Positions 22,378 to 34,331 of a stretch of DNA of 64,000 nt are shown one piece after another. The position numbers were made by a program, and so were the translations under genes. The DNA is taken from the NCBI GenBank assembly GCA_047967505.1, contig CM106540.1, one strand, 5' to 3'. Each line of letters opens with the position of its first letter. Position 1 is the first letter of the stretch. The DNA comes from Dipteris shenzhenensis (taxonomy: Eukaryota > Polypodiophyta > Polypodiopsida > Gleicheniales). The notes beneath the pieces were generated by a model. It did not search any database. It saw only the letters and a list, made by a program, of their open reading frames with translations, and was not told where the DNA came from.

Positions 22378-23150
22378 ATGGGTTCTCAAAGCCGTAGAGC
22401 TAGTAGACGTGAAAGATGTAGGAACCCCCCCCCCAAATCTCGTTGACGTCGAGGAGCACAAGTGGAAGGCTCGTGAGTGCAAGAGAGCCTCTAGAGCTAG
22501 AGCCCATGCTGCTACCACCGATCCACCTCCACCTCTACATCCCACCTCCACCTCCACCCCCACCCCCACCCCCACCTCCATTGTCTCCCCCTCCACATCC
22601 TCATCCACTGCCCTACCTCCAGCCTCCGCCCTTCCCCTAGCCACTGACATTTTCCCCTCCACCTCTACCTCTTCCCCCCCCACCCTCCCCCCTCCCCCTC
22701 CCCCTTGCCCCCTTCCCCTTGGCGCCTCCCTTCCCCCCTCCACCCTACCATGTCCCATTGATCCCCTTGCCCCACCTTGTAGTAGCAGTGTTGCTTCATA
22801 GGGTGACTTGCCGAAGTCCACTATCTATTGTCGTACTAGCAAGATTGTGTAGTCTTTTTTTAGTGACCTTATGCCAGCTTTGCAGTCTTCTCTTCTCACG
22901 TCCCTGATTGATCACCCTAACTTGGTAGAGTGTAGGAGGCTTGCTGGTCTTGGTGCACATAGAGATAGGGTTGTATGTAGCGAGGTCCTTAGCAGTGTTC
23001 AATGTTCTTATGCTTCCATTAAGCATAGGAACTCTAGTGATGACTTGGTAGCACATCGTCCTACTGTGGCTGCCATTAGTAGACCTCAAATGATAGGCCA
23101 CGTGTGTACCACTTCACGTCTTCTTCAGATTGCACTACACACATTGTGAG
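22378..23150 (+). other. Proline-rich coding-like remnant of unknown origin
   Basis: A basic, protein-like stretch (EEHKWKARECKRASRARAHA) at about 22440-22510 leads into a long CCACCT/CCCCCT tract (about 22520-22735). It is followed at 22871-23149 by a frame reading DHPNLVECRRLAGLGAHRDR. The pieces are in different frames and begin after a run of ten C near 22424, where a slippage frameshift is likely. They may be one decayed host or transposon ORF. I do not recognise the family. Confidence 0.3.
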
Positions 23151-23162
23151 CAAGCATGATTA

Positions 23163-24027
23163 GGAGCTCACCTGCATCTATGCTCAGCTTCACATTCTGC
23201 TCCAAAGGAACTAAAATAGGCTTACAGCCTGTCATCCCATATTTGGACAACATGTCCAATCCATACTGCCTCTGCAAGAGTCATATCCCACTTGGTGATT
23301 TAATCGCCTCAATGCCCAAGAAATAACACAGCTCTCCCAAATCCTTCATCTCAAACTTCTACTTCAATAGCATTTTCACATGAAGGATATCTTCATCACT
23401 ATCACCTGTGATGATCAAATCATCAACATAAATGATAAGCAACATAATACCTTTCTCTATTTTTCTCACATAAAGTGAGAAATATTCCTTGGAAATTTGA
23501 AAGCCAATCGTGACAAGATACTATCCTAACCATGCTCTAGGTGCTTAATTCAAGCCATACATGGCTTTCTTCAACTTGCAAACAAACTCAGGATGAACAG
23601 CATGAACATAACCTGGTGGCTGCTCCATAAAGACCTCTTCGTGCAAATCACCATGCAAGAAGGCATTCTTTACATCCATCTGATGTAAAGACCATCCCTT
23701 TGATGTAGCCATAGCAATGACTGCTCTTATAGTTGCCATCCTTGCAACCGGACTGAATGTTTCTTCATAATCAATGCTATATATATATGCATACCCCTTG
23801 ACAATTAATCTTGCCTTGTATTTGTTCACAGAACCATGTGCATTGTGCTTCACCTTATAAGCCCACTTATAGCCAATTGCATTCTTGTCTTTAGGCAAAG
23901 ACACCAATTCCCATGTAGCATTTGCTTCCAAGGCATCCATTTCTTCATCCATGGCTTCCTCCCATTTTTCTTTTCCCATGGCTTGCTCAAAAGAAGTGGG
24001 TTCTAGTTCCTGTATCACTTTGACCAT
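23163..24027 (-). pseudogene. pol: Copia reverse transcriptase fragment (element 3)
   Basis: The frame 24027-23545 carries the first RT motifs, [13 protein letters not shown] and KLKKAMYGL. It loses frame near 23540. The catalytic YVDD-coding segment survives at about 23410-23440 in another frame. A TAG replaces CAG in the KQKFE region near 23360. The segment is cut at its 3' end by the truncation. Confidence 0.88.
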
Positions 24028-24564
24028 GTTGGCATAGTGAATGGTTGTAAATCCATCCTATTTCAGCCTATCCACAAGATACCTAGCTCTGGTAGACTTG
24101 CACAAAATAGGCTCACTTCTAGGTGCTCTCAAAACATCCCTGGTCTTCCTTACTCTAGGTGTAACAATAAAAAGAATACTCAACTCATCATCAATGCTCA
24201 GTTCTGAGCCACTAGATTCACCATCCACATAAGAGTGACCTGCATTCACATCAAACATGGGTGGATCTACCTTATCTTTTCCTTTTCATGATACCTACAT
24301 ACCACTATGTGCATTGCTTTGAGGAGGTTCTCATGATCTCAATCTGCCTGTCCATGGCAAAGTATGTGAACCACTGCTAGAGGACACTCCAAGTCCACTA
24401 ATATTTTGTCATTGTTGCTATAAATTCTATGCAACATTACCATTTTGTGCATCTACATCATGAATCACATTTACTGGTTTATACCAGCTGCTCATCTCAT
24501 AAAAAACATCTCTACTCACTGTAAACTTATGAGTAGAAGGGTTATAGCATCTATACCCTTTCTG

Positions 24565-25302
24565 CTACAGAGAATAACCAATAAAGATGCACTTCTCAGC
24601 TTTTGGATCCAACTTGGACCTCAACTCATCTGGCACATGAACATAGGCAATGCAACCAAAGATTTTCACATGAGAAATATCTGGTTTCCTACTAGTATAC
24701 ATCTCCTTTGGCGTCATGCCATGTATTGTTGTAGTGGGAGTCCTGTCCATTATGTAAACTGCTGTAGCAACTACTTTAGCCCAATAATAATCTGGTAGGT
24801 CTTTTTCATCTAGCATGGCCCGAGATACCTCTCCAATATGCCTGTTTTTCCAATCTGCAAGTCCATTTTGTTGTGGGGTATGACTGCATGAATATTGCTG
24901 CTTTATGCCATGCTCCTGTAGGAACCTTGCAAACTCATTTGACAGGTACTCTCCCCCTCCATCTAACCTTAGGCATTTTATTTGCAGGCCTGTTTCTCTT
25001 TCAACCATAGCTTTTAAAGCTTTGAAATGCCCAAACACTTCACTTTTCTTTTTCATAAAATACACCCAAACTTTTCTGCTGTAGTCATCAATAAAAGTGA
25101 CAAAATAATGATAGCCTCCAATAGATGCAGCTTTAGTAGTCCATACATCAAAGTGGATTAATTCCAATGGCTTCTTACTCTCTTGAACATGTCTAAGAAA
25201 TGGTTTCCTTGCCTGTTTTCCAAATTGACAGGCTTCACATACCTTATGCATTTCTGCAACCTTGAATTTAGGCAATCCTGCAATAATATTTTGGGCCTGC
25301 AT
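24565..25302 (-). pseudogene. pol: Copia integrase fragment (element 3)
   Basis: A 245-codon frame with CEACQFGKQ, HFDVWTTKAAS and the last core acidic residue region, where LADWKNRH replaces LAERKNRH. The catalytic Glu is therefore replaced, and the middle acidic motif reads RLDGGGEY. The downstream linker at 24258-24058 matches the integrase-RT junction of the other copies. Confidence 0.9.
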
Positions 25303-25475
25303 TGATTTAAGTCGCTATACATTAACATGACCAATGCGTTTATTCCAGATGTCAATATCTGCAACTACACCGGTCCCATGTGCAAACATTGCTGCACTCA
25401 ATTTAGGCATGTCCGCATCCAACATAAACATCTTGCCCTTATTCTTTCCTTTTGCTATCAAGCGACCATTATTTT

Positions 25476-27005
25476 TCATATCCTCAACAAAGCATCCATG
25501 AGGATTAAATGTGACCTACAATCCCTGCTCAACCATTTGACCAACAGAAACCAGGTTCCTAGTGATATTCGGGACATGAAATACATCAGACAAGTATTTC
25601 TTTTTCCCATCTTGCATAGACAAAGGAATTTTACCAATCTACACAATAGATGTGCAATATCATCACCAGTCTCCACAAATCCTGGTCTTTCCATTTTCCT
25701 TGCATCTTGCATCCATTCTACATGACCTGTCATGTGGTTTGATGCACCTGAGTCAACATACCACACATCATTGCTTTCTTCTACACTTGTCACAGAATTG
25801 GTCATGTGCTGCACCATAAGCAGATGCTCATTTCTGTCACCACCCTATCTACTAGAGGATGCATAATTGCCTTGCTGCAATTTTCCAGTCATGATGTCAT
25901 TCTGCTTTTTAAAGCAATCTTTAGCCATATGACCCATTTTACCACAGTAGTAGCATTCAACATTGCTGTTTGCATTTTGGCCTCTCTGCCATCCACCACG
26001 ACCTCTTTGGCTCCCCTTGCCTCTAGAGTTACCACGTCCTCCTCCATCGGATTGGTTTTCTTGAGTTTGTTGCATATTCTGATTTCTACCACAGCCTCTA
26101 GATCGGCCTCCTCTACCTCTGCCTCTACCTCTTCCAGCATTTGAGTAGAAGACAATTTCTTTTGAAGTTCCTCCTGAAGAAGATGCACCACCATTTCTCT
26201 ACTCCTCAGAAATTAGGAGAGTAATAAACTCAAAATCAGGAAATTTTTCATGCACGGCAATGGATGTCCAGAATTGTGCATAATCCTTTCCTAGACCATT
26301 CAAGGTCATAGAAACTAAATCATCATCTTCCACTGGCAACCCAATGGAAGTAAGTGCATCTACAATCTTCTTCACCTTTATGTGGTAGTCATTGATGCTC
26401 ATATTTTCTCTCTACATATTGTGGAACTCCTGCTTGAGCTGATTTCTTGGCTTGCATATTTGTGCTGTACATTTTTGCCAAAGTATCCCATGCCTCCTTT
26501 GGCGTACTTGCATCTTGAATCTCGGGGGGGTCACTATGTATAACCCCTCTATATCACGTGCATTCAAGGCCTATATTTAAAGTCCCTTATCTGTAAAAAA
26601 TTTCATTAATAAAATGTACCCCTTTTCTATACAAATCTGTAAATTTTTTTCAAAACTAATTTAAATAGTCCCTTATGTATATTTATTTTTGTAAATTTTA
26701 GAAATAAAAAAAATCCTTCTGTTGAACTCACGTGATAGGGTTACATATGATGAGTGACCCCCCCGAGTCTAAATACTGATAGACAGCTAGTACATAAATT
26801 TTCTGGCTCTCTCATGCCATCCTTTAAATGCCTGCATTTCCTATTGATTGGGAACATTAGGAAGAACTGGTTCTTCTTCATTTCCTGTAATGAACTCCCA
26901 ATAGCCTTTTCCCATAAGGAAATTCGTCATTCTAAACTTCCATGCTTGGAAGTTGTTCTTGTCAAGCTTTTCAGTGACAATCTATGAAATAGAATCAGAT
27001 GCCAT
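25476..27005 (-). pseudogene. gag: Copia gag-protease (element 3)
   Basis: Gag starts near 27005 (MASDS) and is broken into several frames. The capsid domain pieces lie at 26770-26990 and 26199-26500. The CCHC knuckle CYYCGKMGHMAKDC is at about 25915-25960 and protease VDSGASNHMTG at about 25730-25760. The gag is interrupted by the insertion at 26521-26767, next to which about 20 bases of gag are missing. Confidence 0.88.
26521..26767. mobile_element. MITE-like insertion with terminal inverted repeats
   Basis: 247 bp, AT-rich, non-coding. The left end begins CTCGGGGGGGTCACT and the right end is its exact complement. Similarity continues imperfectly for about 25 more bases to a CACGTG-like word on both sides. 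It interrupts gag of element 3. Compared with element 2, about 18-20 bases of gag are absent at the junction and no target duplication is visible. The superfamily is not clear from the ends alone. Confidence 0.85.
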
Positions 27006-27489
27006 TATAGAACACTGCAAAAAACACAACTTCTGCCTCACAAGGGAAAATCTACAAAACTGACGAAAGTGGTATTTGACCACACAGTCACTTCCTAGTG
27101 ATGATTTTGCATCAACAGGCAATAAGAATGATTTTGTAACTCCCAATATCTCTGCACACAGGCATACGATGCAATTTCTGTGGCAACTTTTCATCGACCT
27201 GCAGAACAGTGGTTGCACAGCAAAAATAGGGGCTTTTTCTCAGTGCTTGCAGAGAATTTCTGCCTCAAAAATGGGCCTCGAAATGGCCTCAAATCTGAGG
27301 GTGGAGCATATACTACCCTCTCGCCACACTGTGAAGGGGTATCAATCTCAGACAATGCACTCTTGCACTTTCCGGTTGTGCTACCTACAGAGATTTACTC
27401 CCAAACTCGAAAAAGAGAAGCAACACTGGTCCTCTTACCAGGACACCGCAAACTTGGTTTTCTTTCTTGAGCTCCTTAACACAAACTAG

Positions 27490-27842
27490 GCTCTGATACC
27501 ATGTGAAGATAGTGGGAGAGAAGAAAGGGGTCTCACTTGTTGCTTTCTCACATGCACAATGGGGGAATACACACAAAGGTGGAGGCTAAAAACAGTTTTC
27601 CTCTTCTTAGTTGTGTAAGCCAAAAGAACTCTAGTACAAAGAAATAGAAGAACCCTATATGTGGGTCTCAAACCAAACTCAGCTAACTAAGGTGGCATAC
27701 TAACTGAGCCACGAACTAGAGTACATAAGGATAGCTGTCATCCAGCTATTATTCATGGGCAGTGTACCAACCACATCTGCAGCTAACATAAATGCACAAT
27801 GGTAACCCTGGCATATCACGTGTGGAGCTCGATATCTCAACA
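27490..27842 (-). repeat. Primer-binding site and 5' LTR of Copia-A element 3
   Basis: The PBS TGGTATCAGAGC (minus strand) is at 27490-27501. The LTR of 341 bp runs from TGTGAAGATAG at 27502 to TATCTCAACA at 27842. Confidence 0.94.
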
Positions 27843-29622
27843 GAAAGTAGTATCACTCTCCATCCTATGATGTTTAAGAGACTTCCATAAGATGATCCTA
27901 CATTACATGAGGTCACAATTTAAAAGCGAAGAGATTTTCTACAAGCCTTGAAATGTGGACTTCAAATAGAGTGATTGTGTTCGTGCAGAGGGTTTATACC
28001 CGAGTAGATATGGGAGTGACCTTCAGAAGAGATGTATGCTTGCAAACAATAGGTTCTTGGATTGATGCAAGTTGGAGCTTGTTAGCACTTCTCCATAACA
28101 TTTGTAGGATGTGCAAGGTGTGTAGAGTTGCGAGTCTTTATGTTACCTATACAAATATGTTGGTGCCATTGATGTTGTAGTATATGTGCAACTTAGGACC
28201 TCGGGCTGTATTCTAGAGAGAGACATAGGCTTGAGTGTGGAAAGCAACATTGTGCATGCTTGTGTGAAAGGAACACTAAGCAACATGGTTGGGGTAATGA
28301 AGGATTTCACCTCCATTTGGTGTTTAAGGTTTAGGAGTTTTAGGGTTGAGAAAAAGTTTCTAGGTTCAAAAGGGGGTTCAAGTTTAGAAGGGGGCTCCAG
28401 GGTTCATAGTAGAGTACATGATCGGGAGAGCTAATCTCCCTCATAGATCTTGGAGGAAAAGGGTTGAGAAACTAATCTAAGATAGTAAGGGTTTAGGGGA
28501 AGGATGGGAGTGGATGAGAAAGAAAGAGTAAGATCAAAGGGGTTGGGAGAGAGAGAGGAGAAGGAAATGGAGAGGGGAACAACGAGTAGGAAGGTTGGAG
28601 GAGGCAGGAATGGGAGACAAAACAGGATGTGAGAGTCATTGGGGGAGATTTGGGTGCTAAATCATTGGCTTCATAGGCTCTAGACCAATCAGAGGGCTAG
28701 CGCATTTAAACAATGTTGACTCTCTCCTCCTTCTCATTGGTTGGGAAAAGATGCCCAATTCAATTCATCCCACCTTACCAAAGTAAAAGTCATTGTGATC
28801 CCTTGAAATGATTTATGGACGTTTGATCATGCGTGACATGGATGGTGAAGCAATATGATCAATTATGACCATTATTTTAATGCTATGTGGCAAATTCTCC
28901 TGACATTGTGTTTGTGTGTCACCATGAATTAACGACCATTGCGCTATCAACCCAACTTGCTATGAACCCTACTATGTCTGTTTGATGCAAGGAAGATTCA
29001 AGGTCCATCATTGCCCAATAATAAAATCCATTAGATCTCATTTGATCCAAGGGCCATGGAAGATGGTTATAGTTGTCAGAGCTGGCTTGCATTGCCACTG
29101 CCAATAGATTGGGTACGATCCATTGGATAATCTTTTCCATTGGATGGTGGGAATGTAGCACTAATTATGGAGTGTCAATCTAGGATCAAGCTAGCCTCCA
29201 TGATTGACTATATAATCACGTAGCTGTTGCTTTGAGCAAATGGTGTGAGAGGTGCATAGCTACCACATGTGCACATAAGGCACCGTTAGGTGGAGAGTCA
29301 ATCCCATGGCCATATAGGGCTTGAATATGATGTGGTGGCCATACACCCTTAGATCAAATGAGCCTTTGATCTAGGCCATTCAAGAAAGGATCACATACAT
29401 AGATCTAGTCAAAACCACACATTTGATATAGCTTACCACATCCTTTTAAAAGTTGGATTAGCAAAATCACCCCTCCGTTAATCAAGTTCTTATGATGCCT
29501 TTTTTGACACCAAATCTCCCCTAATGGCAAGGAAGATGGACACTTGGAGACAATTGCATGAAACACAAGAGTAGAACTAAACACAATGCCCCAAAGAATG
29601 TGGGTACATTCCATCATGAGAC

Positions 29623-29629
29623 ATTTATA
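29623..29629 (-). promoter_or_regulatory. TATA box of LTR C2
   Basis: The minus strand reads CTTGTATAAATG, aligned with CTTGTATAAATAC in LTR C1, directly downstream of the tandem array. Confidence 0.6.
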
Positions 29630-29639
29630 CAAGTTTGGA

Positions 29640-29900
29640 GAGCTTCTCTCTCTCTGCATGTAGGAAGGAATTGTAAGACTTTCTCTCTCTACATGTAGAA
29701 CTTGCATCCAAGATGCGCATATAGGAATGGCATATACAACTTATATCTAGAACTTTCATGTAGGATGCACATATAGAAATTGCATCTAGAACATACATGT
29801 AGAAATTGTATGTAGGATGCACATGTAGAAGTTGCATCTAGAACATGCATGTAGGAGTCGCATGTAGAACTTCATGTAGATCTTCTTTGCTACTTGATTC
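29640..29900 (-). repeat. CATGTAGAA-type tandem array in LTR C2
   Basis: Imperfect repeats built on ACATGTAGAA.TTGCATCTAGAA lie just upstream of the TATA region of this LTR. They occupy the same place as the GTGTTACAACTTT array of copy C1 but use a different unit. Confidence 0.85.
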
Positions 29901-29921
29901 CATGTTGACACAGAGTTAACA

Positions 29922-32608
29922 TACCATCAAATCCATTTTATTACCCATCATTGAGTTATGTTCTATTGTGATTAGGGAGTTGGGATGACATATGTGTAAC
30001 CCAGTGGCTATGGAACTTGTGGCATGCAAGTCTATCATGTTGTAATTCCTTTGCGCCATACAACTTTTTCCATGTTTCTAGGAAGCCTGTATCACCATCT
30101 ATTAAAAAAGGATATGTGGCATGCTTCTAAAAAGATGAACCTTTGATAGAGTTTGCTGCTAGTTTGAGCATCGGTCCTCAACCATTGGGATTGAAACTGA
30201 GTGTAGAAATATGGTTGTCAATGTGGCTACAAACCTCAAGAATGTATTCAAAGATTTTGCAAAAGATAACGCTTTTTCATAGGACACGATCAATGTTTCC
30301 TTGCATGCATGCACCATGTTGCCAAACTACCTAGATCAATGTGCCTTGGATGTTCCATTTCACTCCAGATTATGCCTCAATCTATGGCCAATTAATTGTA
30401 CGGTCCTCACCCAAACTATGTATGTTGGCATCCCAATGGTGATGATGTGATAATGAATATAAGTTGGGATAAATTCTGAGGCATGGAGATGCACGGAGGT
30501 ATTCATGCAAGAAGGTCACATCAAAGAGCTTGGGCCATCTCTAGTCCAATTGGGGATCCAACTTATTGATCCAAGTTCAGTAATTTGATGCTACTTCATG
30601 TTGGCTGGGAAGTTGTTTATTGTCCATCTGCCTTGAGTTTTCATATCCGGATAGCTACTTTAGAGGTCCTTGATGGGTTTCCTAGAGGTGGGATTTGGAT
30701 CATCTGGATCTTGATGTTCAACATCAAAGATCAAGCCAATTATTATTGATGGCAATGGGTGTCAGAGGTGATGATTTGCATGGAGAGAACTTGGGGACAT
30801 AGGGGAACAATATGGAAGGGTGTTATTTGTGGGAGGGGTATATGAGTGGAAGGGGGGGAAGTACTAGGCAAATGGATTGAGCAACTTGATAATCCTGTAT
30901 GGTGAGATTAGCAAGAGTAGGGAAGAAATTAGTAATGGATATTTAACTAAAGCTCAAGAAAGGTTAAGATCATGGTAGTAGCAAGGGGTAGTAGTGGCCC
31001 TAGTGTGGTGATGAGATTAGCATAGAGAGTGATTCATCCTAAGTGTAGTAGACCCTACAGGGATGGAGAAACAAAAGATTATTTTTAAATCTTTGGACAA
31101 CAAGTCTTGACCAATGTTGTGCAAGGCTTTTGCCTATATGAAACATTCCCATTTATTTTTGGATGATTAGATAGGATCTTGAGTTGGAGCTGCTTTCAAT
31201 GGATTAGTGCACATCAGGCTAAGATGATGTTTTCCTTGTGGAGTGCCCACAAGCTCTTGGTAAATCATGGTCATGCATTGCAGTGGGGTGTCATCTATGG
31301 TGTCATTTATTTCCTCAATGGAGTTCAAGCTTTTAGATTGTAACCTTGTGGAAGTGTAGCTCATTAGAATTCTCCTTATACTTATGGTAGATTGATATAT
31401 GCACACCCTTGCACTTGATCATTACTTCAAGACTTGGGCTTTTGTAGTGGTTACCTATAAATGGGTGTAGCAAGTTGCTATTTGAGTAGAAGTCAGTCCC
31501 TTATGAGCTCCTCAACGTGGAAAGTGCATGCCACTAGAGACTATTTGCATCTTTACAAGATTTTTCTAAAAATCCTAGAGCTCTTCTTCTTTGTAGACTA
31601 GTGTGAGTGTAGCTTGTACAAGCCTCCTCTATTTGTTGGGCATGGGCTGAGGTAAAGTGGTCATTGGCGATCTATAGGATTGTTGTAGCATGAGCTACTA
31701 CTAGAGGATTACCAAAAAGCAAGCTGTGGAGCGAGCCAACTAGTAAAAGTGAGCCGTGAAAAATGTGTGCTAGTCGATTACACTTTGAAATAGAGAACAC
31801 TTTGAAATAGAGAACACAAGGTATTAAACTAGCCTTAAATAATTTATTTACTTTAAGCCAATGAAGAGGCCGAATTTCTAACCCACCAAAAATGTTTCAT
31901 GAAACATTCTACTAATTCATAAATAAAAGTAGACGATAGTTTGCAACCCTAACCATTTGTGTAGTCAAATATAAAAATCATTCTTTAGGACTTGCACATG
32001 AAAAATCTCACTTATATTGTTTGGATAGTAAAACCGTCAAGCTCTATTTGTCTTTTACCCATGTCTTTAGACTTAATTTCAACAACTAAAGGTAGCACCT
32101 CAAACCTATCTAATTATCTTTCAAAGGTTTGTTTTAGTAGATCTCAAGCATTAAAACAACTCTACCTTTGTGAGAGTAGATTGATGTATAAATTGATAGA
32201 CTATAGCACTCATGCCCAACATGACAATGAAGACATAGTACACATGTTTGCATTGTCCTGTTTACTTCACATTCATTAAATTCAAGGCATGTGTAGCATG
32301 GAAACTTTGCAATTGTGACTGAATAATGTAATCCCCTTGAAATTGACCCAAGAGTCTATAAATGGAAAACATGAATCTCATGTGGGGTAATGATATCCTC
32401 TTTCATAATCTCTGCATTTGCTACCATTGCTTTCTCAATCCTATTTTGAACTCCTTACTCAATTTTGATCTCCACCTCACCACCTTTCCATCATGGATCC
32501 CTGCCTAAGCATGACTTCGTGCATTGTTTCTATGTAGGTTTGAAGGTTGCCCAATGATGGAACTACCCATACCATCCTCAAGGACAAATCCAACTTTGAT
32601 CAATTCAA
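29922..32608. other. Spacer without recognisable gene
   Basis: No convincing ORF or element is seen. A 17-bp direct duplication (ACACTTTGAAATAGAGA) lies near 31784-31817. Confidence 0.55.
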
Positions 32609-33433
32609 CTATTGCATTGTCACAAAGGTGCCCTTAGCAATCTTCCACACTCTAGGGGCAGTACCAGGAACTCCTTGGATAGAGCAACCAACATTCCATG
32701 TATGGGTGACTGTTTTATTATAAAACCAAACTATATGTTCTATGATGCCATTGGGATGTTGTCTTCTACCCTTGAAGCATGGAGCTGGTACTCCTTTTGT
32801 AGACCTCCTTCCCAACTCATTAATCGTAGTTCCACACCATGTATACACATCTGCCAAGTATCCAAAGAATGTGACTTCACTATTGGCATTTGTTCTTTGA
32901 ATTGCCAAATTAGCATCATGCACATATGCCTCTATGAAAACCTTATGTTCAATACCTCCATGCATACCAACATGTCTTCTTTTCCCTACGGCTCTATTTG
33001 CTATCACTATTATATATTTAGGACAATGACTATCCACATTATGCTCCTCAATAGGTAATCCTAGACACCTCTTCCTTCTTACACTCACACACTGTGTCAT
33101 TGGTCTATTCATCTTAGGAGAGTTTATGCTAGCCTCTTCAAGGACAACATCTATTAAATTTACAAGATTATTTCTTTGTACTTTACTTGAACTACCCTAC
33201 AAATTCCTTTTCTGCAACACATCTAAATTGGGTTCAGTCTCCAAGTGTTGTCCTGACATGTAGGCATGGAAATGGGCACTTTGCAAAGCACTCGTTGCTA
33301 GATAAGATTTTAAAGCTTCATACAATGAAACATATTTTCCCAATCCATGGGCCACTCTAATGCTAGAATTATTATTCTTAGATAGATTCAATGTAGGAAC
33401 AAAGCTTGCATCTTCATGTTGTGTCAAGGACAT
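32609..33433 (-). pseudogene. Decayed ORF of unknown function
   Basis: Two open stretches, 33433-33197 and 33112-32609 (78 and 167 codons), lie on the minus strand and appear to belong to one protein separated by stops. Segments such as SVRRKRCLGLPIEEHNVD, GYLADVYTWCG and VPGTAPRVWKIAKGTF read as real protein. The ADVYTWCG string recurs in related form at 21.5 kb and 37.9 kb. The first motif resembles the RRSxRLxGLP-type linkers in some plant retroelement gag proteins, but I cannot assign a family. Confidence 0.35.
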
Positions 33434-34331
33434 CCCTCCCTATTGACTAACACGAATGTCCCAAAATGCCATCCAAAGCTATAGCTCTAGTAGTTCATCA
33501 TCCTTAATGGGAATAGGAGACCAAAACTTGATTATGTTCTTTTTACATTCCTTTGAAGCTACTTCTGATGTTGCATTTCACCAACTTCTACATAAAAGTT
33601 TGTGCTCTTCCTAAAACTGAGGTCGGATGCATCATCTTGTGTGTTCCACCATGCTCATCTCCCAATGGGAAATGCATGTTCTCTACTTCCCTTCCATTCT
33701 ATTATTGGGACCACCATTGTACACTGTCCTCACAACCATACAATTTGCAATAGCACTATCTGCCATGAGCCCTCAAAAATATGGTTTCTTATAACCATTC
33801 TTTTGCATTTGCTCATTTAACATCATCTAGAATTTTACCAATGCATATGTATTCTACACTTTGAACTCACATGTTGCAATAGTTAGAAGCTCGTACACAA
33901 AAGGATTGTACACATGAGTTGCCATAGTAACCCAACCTATGACCTAATGTATGTGGTCAAAATGCACCCGCATATCACCAAGACTCCCCTTTGGCCTCAT
34001 TTCGATGATAAGGTCCACACTCGAGGCAAGAACAATAGCAGACATCTTGAAAATGTGAGGTTGGTTTTCATCTTACAACTATCTTACATGTAGCTGGAAT
34101 GGGTTGTGTTCCAGATGTATGAAGATGGTGTGGAAGAACTTTTGGAGGCACCCATTCAGATCTCATTGGGATGATTTTTTCAGTTGGTGCCACAATTTCA
34201 TAAGAAACTCTTGCAAACACTAACTGGAGTGCCACCTGTACTGGAGGTGGATGCGTTTCATGCCACATCAGTGCAAGTTACGGCCATACCTCTTACTGAG
34301 ATGCAGATATCAGTTATCTCCATGAGCATAA

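Larger units (their letters stand above)
23163..27842 (-). mobile_element. Copia-A element 3, truncated
   Basis: A minus-strand Copia-A copy running from the 5' LTR (27502-27842) through gag, protease, integrase and the first part of RT. It ends abruptly at about 23163 in RT. It has many stops and frameshifts, and it carries a MITE-like insertion at 26521-26767. RNase H, PPT and 3' LTR are missing, so no target duplication can be tested. Confidence 0.93.
28080..29921 (-). mobile_element. Old Gypsy family-C LTR (copy C2)
   Basis: Read on the minus strand, this segment follows the family-C LTR at 55053-60695 from end to end. It shares the start TGTTAACTCTGTGTCAAC, the TATA-box block, CTTTGGGGCATTGTG, GTACTCTACTATGAACC, CCTTCATTACCCCAAC and the end GCTAACA. 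It is 1842 bp, longer than copy C1 after the nested element is subtracted (about 1270 bp), mainly between 28440 and 29530. The tRNA-Asp primer-binding site does not follow and the flanks show no duplication, so this is a solo or broken LTR. Confidence 0.82.

Noticed and set aside
28186-28434. Plus-strand ORF of 82 codons
   Set aside because: Lies antisense within the family-C LTR, which explains the sequence.
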